A stretch of DNA of 64,000 bases from assembly GCF_001682855.1 (NCBI RefSeq), contig NZ_MAQW01000012.1:434001-498000 (forward strand), written 5' to 3'. The translations under genes were made by a program, and so were the position numbers. Position 1 is the first letter of the stretch, and the number at the start of each line of letters is the position of its first letter. Source of the DNA: Bacillus sp. FJAT-27264. GTDB lineage: Bacteria > Bacillota > Bacilli > Paenibacillales > Paenibacillaceae. Below, piece after piece: positions 27,310 to 35,347 of the stretch. Under the pieces are notes generated by a model. The model was given only the letters and a program-made list of their open reading frames with translations. It searched no databases and was not told the DNA's origin.

Positions 27310-28263
27310 AGGTGAAGACCCTCCGATATTTTTGTGTTGATAATGATTATCATATTCAAACACATTATAGCGGGATGATATGTTCTCGCCAATGGACAAT
27401 CCGGCGGCGGTAAATGGAGAATTCTCCGATGGGATCATCTGCCTGCTTTCCTTGCGGAATCGGATAGGAGATTGACCATTATATTTACGGAACATACGAC
27501 TGAAATAATATACATCGTTATATCCAACTTCTTCTGCAATAGCGCGAAGTGGAGCATCGGTAAATCGTAATAGTTCTTCTGCTTGTTGAAGCCGGAATCG
27601 GATCAAATATTCGATCAAGCTGAAGCCCGTCTCTCCCTTAAAGCGCGTCGATAAATGACGCGGGCTGTAATTAAATTGCTCGGCTATAGATTCTAGTGAT
27701 AAATTGTGACGATAATGCTCCTCGATATAGCGAACAACCTGCCCAATGACATCCGGTTGCCTGAGATTAATTCCATCCTTTGTAAACTGCTTCATTAATT
27801 CATGCACGAACTGATAGAAGAAGCCCTTAACTTGGATTCTATCCAATAGACTTCCTTGGGCCCAGAGTTGTTCCATTGCCATTAGTTGATAGTGCAATGG
27901 CAATGGCTCCAATAACTCGAAGCCATACTGCATCCGAAATGGATTGCTGCGTTCCAAAAGTCTTGCTAAATCCTTTCTCCCTGGCAACGAAGCTCTATAG
28001 AATAAGAGGTAATATTCAAAAATCTCCTCTGGTTCTATGCTGAGTCTCATTCCTTTGCCACCATGCATAATAAAGTAACTGTCTATGTCGTAATCTATGC
28101 CGCCCAGATTCATGCTGGCCTTGCCCTTCACAGTATAAATAAATCCACATGCAGGTAATATATAGCCTTGCAACTTGTCACCAGGCTCCATCACAGTGTG
28201 TCGAATGTCCAATACTTTAACAGCAGCATGATTCCATGCGACAATATGATCTTCCAGCTTCAT
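26296..28263 (-). CDS. AraC-family regulator read through into a siderophore-binding lipoprotein
   Basis: One open frame of 655 codons. Residues 1-280 are an AraC regulator: N-terminal cupin-like sensing domain, then two helix-turn-helix units (LSLESIAEQFNYSPRHLS and APLRAIAEEVGYNDVYYF). After about 40 low-complexity residues a second Met (residue 319, position 27309) begins a complete lipoprotein signal (LLLSACG) and a FecB/FhuD-type siderophore-binding domain. Btr of Bacillus subtilis also fuses AraC and binding domains, but without an internal signal peptide. Here a promoter, a Fur box and GGAGGG lie in the joint, so the binding protein is probably made separately and the AraC protein either has a tail or the two were recently merged by stop loss. 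Confidence 0.8.
   Translation of the reverse strand: MKLEDHIVAWNHAAVKVLDIRHTVMEPGDKLQGYILPACGFIYTVKGKASMNLGGIDYDIDSYFIMHGGKGMRLSIEPEEIFEYYLLFYRASLPGRKDLARLLERSNPFRMQYGFELLEPLPLHYQLMAMEQLWAQGSLLDRIQVKGFFYQFVHELMKQFTKDGINLRQPDVIGQVVRYIEEHYRHNLSLESIAEQFNYSPRHLSTRFKGETGFSLIEYLIRFRLQQAEELLRFTDAPLRAIAEEVGYNDVYYFSRMFRKYNGQSPIRFRKESRQMIPSENSPFTAAGLSIGENISSRYNVFEYDNHYQHKNIGGSSPMRVTKTSSFIVVMLLSFTLLLSACGSANVGSNAANSNGSKASEVTTSAANHATDNTNKEAQTRTISTLKGDIVVPANPERVVVLYLQGDLIALGIKPVGTSDVFEGAPFAEMMEGVKNLGAWYEPNPEAIMALKPDLILVPSEETYDRVKDIAPTVYIPQDTMATDERVMKIGEVFGKEQEAQALLDHFHEKVEKSKQKLDELGILDKTVTIIEGGKKEMAVIDSKLYGRGSQIIYEYLGLKAPEIIQKKIDGREKATGGFVSLEVLPEYIGDFVFRSVWDGADDLTDNPIWNSIPAIKEGRLIEIGFDFSYYSDIYSLDKQLDFVVEKLVSAYEKK
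27339..27351. promoter_or_regulatory. Fur box inside the merged frame
   Basis: GATAATGATTATC, the core Fur palindrome, located just downstream of the -10 of the promoter at 27364-27392 and 30 bases before the internal start codon at 27309. Confidence 0.85.
27364..27392 (-). promoter_or_regulatory. promoter for the siderophore-binding lipoprotein
   Basis: Minus strand -35 TTGGCG (27387-27392), 17-base spacer and perfect -10 TATAAT (27364-27369), placed within the coding frame of the AraC part and immediately before a Fur box. Confidence 0.65.
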
Positions 28264-28319
28264 TTTTGCCTTTCACTCCGTTCTGCTCCACAATCTATTT
28301 AAGGTTTTTATCTCAAATT

Positions 28320-28338
28320 ATTGATAATCATTATCAAT
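28320..28338. promoter_or_regulatory. Fur box upstream of the AraC regulator
   Basis: ATTGATAATCATTATCAAT is a 19-base palindrome apart from its centre, about 55 bases before the AraC start codon. Together with the internal box, it puts the regulator and the transporter under iron control. Confidence 0.85.
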
Positions 28339-28430
28339 TAGTATTAGGGAGATCCTCTATTTTGTCAATCGTCGTTTAATATCATGTGAACAAGGCCTAT
28401 GTGAGTCATTGATCAGATATACAGCAAAAA

Positions 28431-28462
28431 AGCCAGTTCACTCTACATGAGAATGACTGGCT
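28431..28462 (-). terminator. terminator after the SDR gene
   Basis: AGCCAGT pairs with ACTGGCT with an inner TCATTCTC/GAGTGA stem and a T-run on the minus strand. Confidence 0.8.
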
Positions 28463-28495
28463 TAAATCCTGATCTATTCTATAAAAGATTAGTTA

Positions 28496-29152
28496 TTACG
28501 GCTGCTTAAACAGAATTTCATGTTCCTCGCGCTCGGTATACAACTTCCAATAAGCATCGGCTATGATCGCCGGATCATAATATGTATCAGGCTTCACTGT
28601 ACCGGCAATGGTTACTGTACCGACAAATATACCTTCTGGCTTCAATTCCTCAGCAAGTGTTAGCGCGAAATTGCGCACTGCGGCTTTGCCGATCGATAAA
28701 GAAGCATTCTGGGCTGAAGGGAACAGAGATAGTCCGCCTCCGGTAAATAAAATGGTGCCGGATTTCTTGGCAAGTAAATCAGGCAAAACTTGACGTGTGC
28801 TTTCCAGCGCTCCGACAACATCCACCTGCAAATGCTGAGTGAGCACTTCGCTTGTCAAGGAAGACGGATTACCACCAGCAATAACTGCTGCGTTATAAAT
28901 TAATAGATCTGGTGAACCATATTGCTCTTTGATCGTTTGGAAGCCAGCTTCAATAGAAGCAGTGCTACCCGCATCCACGATGATATAGTCAGCAGCAATA
29001 CCTTCATCTCGCAATTGTGATGTAAACTCCTCAAGAGCGACTTTATTGCGTGCTGCCAATACAACATGAAAACCATTTTGACCAAATTTATGTGCTACAT
29101 GCAGACTTACCCCTGGTCCTGCACCTACAATTACCGCTAGTTTTTTACTCAT
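28496..29152 (-). CDS. short-chain dehydrogenase/reductase with altered active site
   Basis: A 218-residue Rossmann protein. The nucleotide site reads GAGPGVS in place of the usual GxxxGIG, and the NNAG motif is replaced by YNAAV. Where the catalytic Tyr-x-x-x-Lys should be, the sequence is ASLSIGKAAVRNF: the lysine is present but the tyrosine is not. It may therefore bind NAD(P) without standard reductase activity. The reading frame is open to 29485, but GGAGG eight bases before the ATG at 29152 fixes the start, and the extra part would overlap the divergent gene. An 11-base inverted repeat lies upstream. Confidence 0.8.
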   Translation of the reverse strand: MSKKLAVIVGAGPGVSLHVAHKFGQNGFHVVLAARNKVALEEFTSQLRDEGIAADYIIVDAGSTASIEAGFQTIKEQYGSPDLLIYNAAVIAGGNPSSLTSEVLTQHLQVDVVGALESTRQVLPDLLAKKSGTILFTGGGLSLFPSAQNASLSIGKAAVRNFALTLAEELKPEGIFVGTVTIAGTVKPDTYYDPAIIADAYWKLYTEREEHEILFKQP

Positions 29153-29176
29153 GTCCTCAACCTCCAATACGCCATA

Positions 29177-29213
29177 TTGTATAATACATATATACTTACT
29201 TGGTATTATACAA
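29177..29213. promoter_or_regulatory. inverted repeat in the SDR promoter
   Basis: Perfect 11-base arms TTGTATAATAC and GTATTATACAA, 15 bases apart, about 25 bases upstream of the SDR start. The distal arm contains a TATAAT -10, so a bound regulator would block the promoter. HxlR- or MarR-type control is a guess. A half copy stands upstream of the thioredoxin-like gene. Confidence 0.5.
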
Positions 29214-29390
29214 CAGATCTTAATTTTAAAAAAGTATAAGATCAGCCAAAGACGAAGCATTTCGGTTTGTTGGTAGCTGTAAACACCAGTAATTGAAACG
29301 GAGACTACTAGGGGACTCCGAATATTTATATGTTTACATACAGATATGGGGTTGCTATTATATTGAAATATATTCCAAAGAGGTGACCTC

Positions 29391-29948
29391 ATGAAATTTG
29401 TTGTAATATTTGGTCCGCAGGCAGTAGGGAAAATGACAGTCGGACATGAGCTTGAAAAGATCACTGAGTTAAAGTTATTCCACAACCATATGACTATTGA
29501 ATTGTTAGCTCCCTACTTTAACTTTAGCCCTGAAATGTGGACATTAGTTAGTAAGTTTCGGCAAGACATTTTTGAAGCCACTGCTACAAGCGGTATGTAT
29601 GGAATGATTTTCACTTATGTGTGGGCATTCGATATTCAGGACGACTGGGACTATCTAGATAACGTTTGTAAAATATTCGGAGACAAGGGCGGAGAAGTTT
29701 ACTTTGTTGAACTTGAAGCCGATCTTGAAGAGAGAATTGAGCGTAACAAAACCCCTCACAGACTTGAACATAAACCCACAAAGAGGGATATTGCTCGCTC
29801 TGAACACGATCTGAAACAAACGATGGAGCATCATCGATTGAACTCATTCGAAGGCGAAATTAAGCGGGAAAATTATATCAGGATTAACAACACGAAGCTA
29901 AACGCTGATGAAGTTGCCGAAATCATTAAAAACAGATTCGCTCTCTAA
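29391..29948 (+). CDS. P-loop nucleotide kinase-like protein
   Basis: A 185-residue protein with a Walker A motif GPQAVGKMT at residues 8-16 and an overall size and shape like shikimate/gluconate or adenylylsulfate-type kinases. An acidic/aromatic middle part and a basic ERIERNKTPHRLEHK lid-like segment follow. The substrate is not identifiable. GAGGTGA precedes the ATG at 29391. It is divergent from the SDR gene and followed by a terminator. Confidence 0.78.
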   Translation: MKFVVIFGPQAVGKMTVGHELEKITELKLFHNHMTIELLAPYFNFSPEMWTLVSKFRQDIFEATATSGMYGMIFTYVWAFDIQDDWDYLDNVCKIFGDKGGEVYFVELEADLEERIERNKTPHRLEHKPTKRDIARSEHDLKQTMEHHRLNSFEGEIKRENYIRINNTKLNADEVAEIIKNRFAL

Positions 29949-29981
29949 CATATAGAGTCGTCGATTCAAAAATATCCAAGT

Positions 29982-30008
29982 AGCGGCCTTGCATACACAA
30001 GAGCCGCT
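29982..30008 (+). terminator. terminator after the P-loop kinase gene
   Basis: AGCGGCCTTG pairs with CAAG-A-GCCGCT (one bulge), followed by TTTTTCC. Confidence 0.75.
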
Positions 30009-30153
30009 TTTTCCGTTTTCAGCTTTATGGAACACAAGATCATTTATGATTTGGTAAAAAACCCATTAAAGTAAAATTTACCGTGACCAATCTCTCTTTC
30101 TCTGATATTGTTTTTTTGCTATCCTTATTTTTCTAATTATGGAGAGGTTGCAA

Positions 30154-30954
30154 ATGAGAGCTTACGGTTATTTGATGAAAATGCGAATGCTGACTGCACT
30201 CGCCTATCGTTTCGATGTGTGGATCGGTATGATCGGCGATATTATTCTGCTTGCAGCGTCAGTATTCATCTGGAAAGCAGCTTACGGTGGTGACATTCTC
30301 GGCTCAGGCGCTTCCGTTATCGGACTGAACGGTATGATTACGTATACGGTGGTCTCTACGCTAATGGCTTCAGTATTTAGTACCGGTGTACAGGATACTA
30401 TCTACCACCAAGTGCGCGATGGCAACATCGCTCTTGATTTCATGCGTCCTTTGAACCTGCTTGCCATCTACTTGTCCGAGGATTTAGGCAACATTGTCAG
30501 CTCAGTGATGAATAAAGCCATTCCGCTCGTACTGGTGGCTACCCTGCTATTTGGCTTTCCGATGCCTGATAGTACGATAGCAGCAGTGTTGTTCATTATC
30601 AGCTGCATACTCAGTTTTCTGATTCTATGGCTGATGAGTGCCATGGTCGGGCTTGTGGCATTCTGGGTGTCAGAGCTTGGTAATCTCGGAATGGTGAAGG
30701 ATGCCTTTGTCCGTATACTATCCGGAAGCCTTATTCCGCTATGGTTATTCCCGGAATGGCTCCAGCAAGTATCGGCTTGGCTGCCGTTCCAGTATACCTA
30801 CCAGCTGCCGCTCAGTGTATACATCGGACTCATGAAGCCAGAGGCAGCATTACGCGGAATGGGCGTACAGTTGATCTGGATTGTTCTGCTCGGTGGTTTG
30901 CTCAGCTGGATATGGTCAAGAGCGCGCGGCAAAGTCATGGTGCAAGGAGGATGA
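30154..30954 (+). CDS. ABC-2 type exporter permease, first subunit
   Basis: A 266-residue membrane protein with six helices, of the ABC-2 family typified by the COG4587 permeases. The start at 30154 has GGAGAGG six bases upstream; the ATG at 30139 overlaps that site. It begins a tight three-gene operon (permease, permease, ATPase) on the plus strand. This cassette type is widespread and functionally uncharacterised; export of a lipid, peptide or drug is the usual proposal. Confidence 0.87.
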   Translation: MRAYGYLMKMRMLTALAYRFDVWIGMIGDIILLAASVFIWKAAYGGDILGSGASVIGLNGMITYTVVSTLMASVFSTGVQDTIYHQVRDGNIALDFMRPLNLLAIYLSEDLGNIVSSVMNKAIPLVLVATLLFGFPMPDSTIAAVLFIISCILSFLILWLMSAMVGLVAFWVSELGNLGMVKDAFVRILSGSLIPLWLFPEWLQQVSAWLPFQYTYQLPLSVYIGLMKPEAALRGMGVQLIWIVLLGGLLSWIWSRARGKVMVQGG

Positions 30955-30961
30955 TACCGTT

Positions 30962-31774
30962 ATGAGTGGCGTCAAACATTATTTCACTGTATTTGGCTAC
31001 TATGCGAAGCTTGCGATTCAGCGGCAGCTTGAATATCCGTTATTTCTCGTCAGTTGGCTGCTGATGATCCCGACGCAGTATTTTGCCGGTATATGGATGC
31101 TTCGTATTATTGTTGACAAGTTCCAGCCCTTAGAAGGGTGGACTTTCAATGATTTGGCGTTCTTATATGGTCTTGGCCTATTAAGCCACGGGCTTGTTGT
31201 TGTATTCTTCATTCCCACCTGGGGAACTGAGTCGGCGGTACTTCGCGGAGAGTTCGATAGACTTCTGCTGCGTCCGCTGAACGTATTTTTCCAATTCATC
31301 ACCGGTTACTTTAACTTTATCGGTCTGATCGATCTTATTCCAGGCATCGTCATCTTCTTGTATGCTGCACATGCAGTGGGCTTCAACTGGGGGCTTCTCA
31401 GCATTCTTAAGCTTGTCATTACCATTATCGGTGGAGTACTGATTCGGGGAGGCATCTACACGATCGTCGGGGCAGTGGCGTTCTGGACCAAACGCAGCGG
31501 CAACCTCATTGGTATGACCATTGCAACATTAGAACGAACAACCATGTATCCTCTCACTCTATACCCTTATGTAGTGCAAGTAGTGCTGACTTTCTTGCTA
31601 CCTATCGGGTTCATTAGCTTCTACCCGGCAGAGAGCTTTCTGGAGAAAAAAGCATCGCTTGAGCTGCCGTTTGATATGACCATCGGAACATTGATTGTGG
31701 GGCTTGTTTGTATGGCTGTCGCTTACTTAGTTTTTCGCCAAGGATTGCGCAGGTATGAAAGTGCTGGTTCATAG
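30962..31774 (+). CDS. ABC-2 type exporter permease, second subunit
   Basis: A 270-residue six-helix protein related to the DUF990/COG3694 permeases (YPLFLVSWLLMIPTQYFAGIW, GEFDRLLLRPLNVFFQ). The start at 30962 follows GGAGG by 11 bases, seven bases after the previous stop. It would heterodimerise with the first permease. Confidence 0.87.
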   Translation: MSGVKHYFTVFGYYAKLAIQRQLEYPLFLVSWLLMIPTQYFAGIWMLRIIVDKFQPLEGWTFNDLAFLYGLGLLSHGLVVVFFIPTWGTESAVLRGEFDRLLLRPLNVFFQFITGYFNFIGLIDLIPGIVIFLYAAHAVGFNWGLLSILKLVITIIGGVLIRGGIYTIVGAVAFWTKRSGNLIGMTIATLERTTMYPLTLYPYVVQVVLTFLLPIGFISFYPAESFLEKKASLELPFDMTIGTLIVGLVCMAVAYLVFRQGLRRYESAGS

Positions 31775-31785
31775 GAGGCTTGATG

Positions 31786-32766
31786 ATGTCGATTATAGAA
31801 GTCAAAGATTTAGTTAAAGAATTTGTTGTTGTCCGCAAAAAAACAGGGCTAGCAGGTGCTGTACGCAGTCTAGTTATGCCCGATAAGAAGATAGTAAGAG
31901 GTGTAGATGGCCTATCTTTTAATATCGAGCAAGGCGACATTGTAGGATATATCGGCCCTAATGGGGCTGGAAAAAGCACAACGATCAAGATGCTAACGGG
32001 CATTCTCCACCCAACCTCGGGTAGCATCCAGGTCTGCGGATTGTCTCCGCAAAAAGAACGCAAAGCGGTCGTACGACAGCTCGGTGTCGTATTCGGCCAG
32101 CGTACACAGCTGTACTGGGATCTGCGCCTTGGGGAAACATTCGAGTTGCTAAAACGGATCTATAGAATTGAAGATAAAAAGTTCAAACATACGCTGGACA
32201 TGTTAAACGATGTACTCCGCATTCAGGATTTCATTGATACACCGGTACGTCAGCTGTCACTTGGACAACGTATGCGCGGCGATTTGGCTGCCTCGATGAT
32301 CCACGAGCCTTCCGTACTCTTCCTCGATGAGCCAACCATTGGACTTGATGCTGATGCGAAGCATGCGATCAGGCAGTTTATTAAGACAATGAACCGGGAA
32401 CGTCGCATGACTGTCTTCCTCACAACACACGACTTAGACGATGTCGAGCAATTATGCTCACGCCTTCTTGTCGTCAATCATGGCCACATCGTAGAAGAGG
32501 GTCCACTGGACACGATCGTTAATAAGCTCGCTCCGAGCCGCCTGCTTGTTATTGAATTGTCAGAGGAAGCCCAGGCACCGGAACATTCGCGGGCACAGCT
32601 TGTCCGGCAGGAAGGGCTAAAGCTCTGGTATCAGTTTGATAAGGCTGGAATTACGGCAGCTGAGCTGATTGCTGACCTGTCAGGCAAGCTGCCAATTCGA
32701 GACCTTAGCGTTCAAGAGCCGGACATTGAAGACGCAATCCGTGAAGTATATCGGACAACGGGGTAA
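31786..32766 (+). CDS. ABC exporter ATPase (COG4586-like)
   Basis: A 326-residue ATPase with Walker A GPNGAGKST, signature LSLGQRMRGDLAAS, Walker B VLFLDEPTIGLD and switch histidine in TTHDLDD. It has the C-terminal extension of about 80 residues usual in this family. AGGAGG precedes TTG-ATG-ATG; the last ATG (31786), seven bases away, is chosen. It is the third gene of the operon. Confidence 0.92.
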   Translation: MSIIEVKDLVKEFVVVRKKTGLAGAVRSLVMPDKKIVRGVDGLSFNIEQGDIVGYIGPNGAGKSTTIKMLTGILHPTSGSIQVCGLSPQKERKAVVRQLGVVFGQRTQLYWDLRLGETFELLKRIYRIEDKKFKHTLDMLNDVLRIQDFIDTPVRQLSLGQRMRGDLAASMIHEPSVLFLDEPTIGLDADAKHAIRQFIKTMNRERRMTVFLTTHDLDDVEQLCSRLLVVNHGHIVEEGPLDTIVNKLAPSRLLVIELSEEAQAPEHSRAQLVRQEGLKLWYQFDKAGITAAELIADLSGKLPIRDLSVQEPDIEDAIREVYRTTG

Positions 32767-32810
32767 GATGCGGCTAGAAGCAGCATATGGTACCTCTAAT
32801 AAAATTCAAA

Positions 32811-32856
32811 AACACCTTCAAGAACCCACTGATCTAGTCAGGGACTTGAAGGTGTT
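32811..32856 (+). terminator. terminator after the ABC exporter operon
   Basis: Perfect 12-base arms AACACCTTCAAG and CTTGAAGGTGTT with a further CACTGA/TCAG inner stem, followed by TTCTG. Confidence 0.78.
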
Positions 32857-32897
32857 TCTGTTACAAACTGACCTTAGATTCATTTAGTGCGCGCCGA

Positions 32898-33041
32898 TCA
32901 TTTAACATTTTTAATGTTCATCAAACCCTGTTCCTTCTCTTTACTTAGATCTTGAATATTCATTCCAATTCCATTATCGTTAACACGCAACACCACCCGA
33001 TCCTCAGTGCTCACAACGCAAAATTTGAAACTTCCCTCTTA
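32898..33041 (-). pseudogene. histidine kinase ATPase-domain fragment
   Basis: Minus-strand translation of 47 codons, bounded by stops, contains VVLRVNDNGIGMNI and EQGLMNIKNVK, the G1 box and the following GLxNI element of NarL/LiaS-type kinases (HATPase_c). The upstream kinase domains are missing and the end is early, so it is a relic. It lies between a terminator and an LPXTG pseudogene, in a decayed zone. Confidence 0.55.
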
Positions 33042-33169
33042 ATCGAACGATCGTCCAAATGTTTCGGTGCGACCCTCTATATAGATAAAAAAGCCGAGCG
33101 AAGATCAGGACAAACCTGAATTTCGTCGACTTTCCTAGAATAAAACGGCAATAACATTACAGAGATAAA

Positions 33170-33810
33170 CTACTGTTGGGATGGCTTCATTTTTCTGTGC
33201 ATCCACAATCCAACAATAATGAATGCTACTCTTGAAATATAATACAAAGCTCTGCTATCTTCACCCGTCTTTGGAAGCATGCTTAATTGGGGTCCTTTAT
33301 TCTGCTCCGGCGCAGATGGCGATATGCCTTCATTCTGCTCCGGCGTAGTTGGCGTTGTGCCTCCATCCGGTGGCGATGCAGGAATACTAAAATTCACAAG
33401 TTCTTTTTTGTGCAAATCTAATACATTAACTGTGACTGCACCTAAGGTCTGTATATTATTTGCAGGTACCGCTGGCGGTATCTTAAATAGATCTTCTACA
33501 GTTTGATTCAATGTAAAATCAAGACCAATTTCAATATCGAAGCTTTATTATCAAAGCCGCCTTTAGCAATGGTAATAGTAAGAGTGTTACTATCCAGCGT
33601 TGGATCGTATGTAGCTTCCGTTACAGTTGCATTTAGATATTTACTTTTTGTGGCGCTATCAAGTCGACCCGAAGGTAAAATAGTTGCTCTATAGGATATC
33701 GACAATACACAACGCCCTGATATTAAAATGGATACAAAAATGTTCCATTGTTAATAATTGCTCCGCCATTCTTGTTATCATCGAACGTAATCCAGTAGCT
33801 TCAAGACTCT
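33170..33810 (-). pseudogene. decayed LPXTG cell-wall-anchored protein gene
   Basis: The 3' end is well preserved: a Pro/Glu/Gln-rich spacer, the sortase motif LPKTG, a hydrophobic helix (YYISRVAFIIVGLWM) and a basic tail (HRKMKPSQQ). Going upstream the coding signal jumps frame: ITIAKGGFDNKAS must shift to continue as FDIEIGLDFTLNQTVEDL, and a further shift is needed to recover YWITFDDNKNGGAIIN about 33740-33800. At least two frameshifts and a missing N terminus make it a pseudogene. It was probably an adhesin or surface enzyme. Confidence 0.6.
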
Positions 33811-33838
33811 CTTCAACACCTCCCAGCACCACGTAAAA

Positions 33839-33951
33839 AAGTACATCGCCACATATGCGATGTACTTCTAGCCACAACCTGTATATCTGCTTACACCTTC
33901 TCTTCTTCTCCTACTGCCATCCCTCATAACTAATCCAATGACTTCAGCTCT
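33839..33951 (-). pseudogene. degraded copy of the sulfurtransferase 3' end with terminator
   Basis: A hairpin AAGTACATCGC/GCGATGTACTT (33839-33867), then CCTGTATATCT (33879-33889), then a stretch at 33925-33951 resembling the CATAAGAAATCCAATCAC stretch of the intact gene. The order and spacing are those of the end of the sulfurtransferase gene at 38832-38950, but many positions have changed and the frame is lost. See the fresher remnant at 35764. Confidence 0.5.
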
Positions 33952-34351
33952 TTATCCCCCACGAACCTCTATACTCCCATGGTTCCGAAACTAAAAATGG
34001 GGTTACGATCAGCGCGGCGGGAATGTCTCGGAGGATATGCCATTGCCCAAGTGCAACAACCTCCCTTGGCGACCTTGGGAGGACTTGTAGAGCAAGAAGC
34101 CCGTGGAGGACGGGGGCTGTTTGCAAGTTGTTGGATGGTCGTTGTCAGATTATTGGCATGTTGTTGGCAAATCGGCACACACTAAACTATCGTGTCCCGT
34201 TAGCGCAACGACTTACTCTGTTGAATTTCGTGATTTCGTGTTCCTCAACATAAAGCGGCATCAGAGAAGGCGGATCGTACCTTATCACGGCCTCTAAACG
34301 ACAAAATAGTGCCGATAGCCGTAGCCCCATAGCCGCAACGGAATAATGAGC
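33952..34351. other. gene-free region, about 400 bases
   Basis: No gene recognised. It holds a CCTCCC/GGGAGG inverted repeat at about 34067-34084 and GC-rich, repeat-like text with overlapping short frames on both strands, none with a plausible ribosome binding site or protein-like composition. Confidence 0.4.
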
Positions 34352-35266
34352 CTAATCCGACAGTGCCCGCATGATGTTGAATTTCGCCTCTGCCGCAATC
34401 GCTTCATTCCCGTCGTCGACCGCTTGCATTAAGATTAGTATGGGGATATATACCGCGATCAGCCGCGCCAGCAGCTTCGTTTCCTCGTCCGCTCCTCCGT
34501 ACGTTTCGAAAAACACGCCGCGAGCGTAAGGTGGTAAAAAGCTATAAGCAACGCTCAAATCGCAAGCTGGATGGCCTACGCTCAGATCGCCCCAATCAAT
34601 GATGCCGGAAACGATCCCGTTCTCATTCACAAGCATATTTTTGAAATGAAGATCGCCATGTAGCAGTGCATTCACCGCCTCGACACGGTCCTTTTGCAGT
34701 CTGCTAATATACGCTTCGATCACACCGGACTCCTCCGACGACAAGTGTTCAACCAGCTTCGATAGAAAGCCCTTCAATTTCACTTTGCGCGATGCTATGT
34801 CCGTCAAGTTTCGATGATCTTGCTGAACTCCGCACTTCAGCGCCGCCTGCACCGGAAACTCATGCAATCTCCGCAAAAATTTCGCCAGCGTCTCTGCCGA
34901 TAAAGCCCGGCGTTCTTCCGTCAAACCGATTGGGAAATCTCCTGGCACGTAGGCATAGCCAAGAAATGGTGCCGGGTATTCGTCACTTGCTTCGCCATAT
35001 AACAACGGTTTAGGATAGGGGATGGTCATATATGCCTCCAGCTGCGGGAGCAGCTTCCCTTCCATACGAATCGAGCCAACTGCAATCGTTCTTCTTGGAA
35101 ACCGGAACACGTACTCGTCACCGATGAGAAAAACCGTATTGTCCCAGCCCCAGCCCAATCGCTTCACTTGCTTCGATGACAGCTGAGGGAATTGTCTGCC
35201 GATCAGCGTCCGCGCCTGCTCTTCGTTAACCTCCCACTCCGCATCCCATACATTCGTTCCTCCCAT
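34352..35266 (-). CDS. aminoglycoside/hydroxyurea phosphotransferase-family kinase
   Basis: A 304-residue APH-fold kinase with LLHGDLHFKNMLV (catalytic HGD...N) and the metal-binding aspartate in IIDWGDLSVGHPACDL, both canonical. It is closer to Mph/APH-type kinases than the protein at 2274. GAGGAGG lies ten bases before the ATG. It stands alone on the minus strand between sulfurtransferase remnants, consistent with cargo gained by transfer. A macrolide or aminoglycoside kinase role is possible but unproven. Confidence 0.83.
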   Translation of the reverse strand: MGGTNVWDAEWEVNEEQARTLIGRQFPQLSSKQVKRLGWGWDNTVFLIGDEYVFRFPRRTIAVGSIRMEGKLLPQLEAYMTIPYPKPLLYGEASDEYPAPFLGYAYVPGDFPIGLTEERRALSAETLAKFLRRLHEFPVQAALKCGVQQDHRNLTDIASRKVKLKGFLSKLVEHLSSEESGVIEAYISRLQKDRVEAVNALLHGDLHFKNMLVNENGIVSGIIDWGDLSVGHPACDLSVAYSFLPPYARGVFFETYGGADEETKLLARLIAVYIPILILMQAVDDGNEAIAAEAKFNIMRALSD

Positions 35267-35319
35267 GAATTGTCTGCCTCCTCGTTCCTTACGTTATTTA
35301 GATGTTTACATTCCTGGAA

Positions 35320-35347
35320 GTTACGCATAACTGCCAGTTAGCGTAAC
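35320..35347. promoter_or_regulatory. near-perfect palindrome upstream of the phosphotransferase
   Basis: GTTACGC-A-TAACTG pairs with CAGTTAGCGTAAC: 13 pairs with one bulged base. It is about 55 bases upstream of the start codon and could be an operator or a leader hairpin. Confidence 0.45.

Noticed and set aside
29153..29485. N-terminal extension of the SDR at 28496
   Set aside because: It would cross its own promoter repeat and overlap the divergent kinase-like gene; GGAGG fixes the start at 29152.
33952..34351. Several overlapping short frames that might be small genes
   Set aside because: All lack ribosome binding sites, and both strands are open in this GC-rich stretch, which is typical of non-coding DNA.
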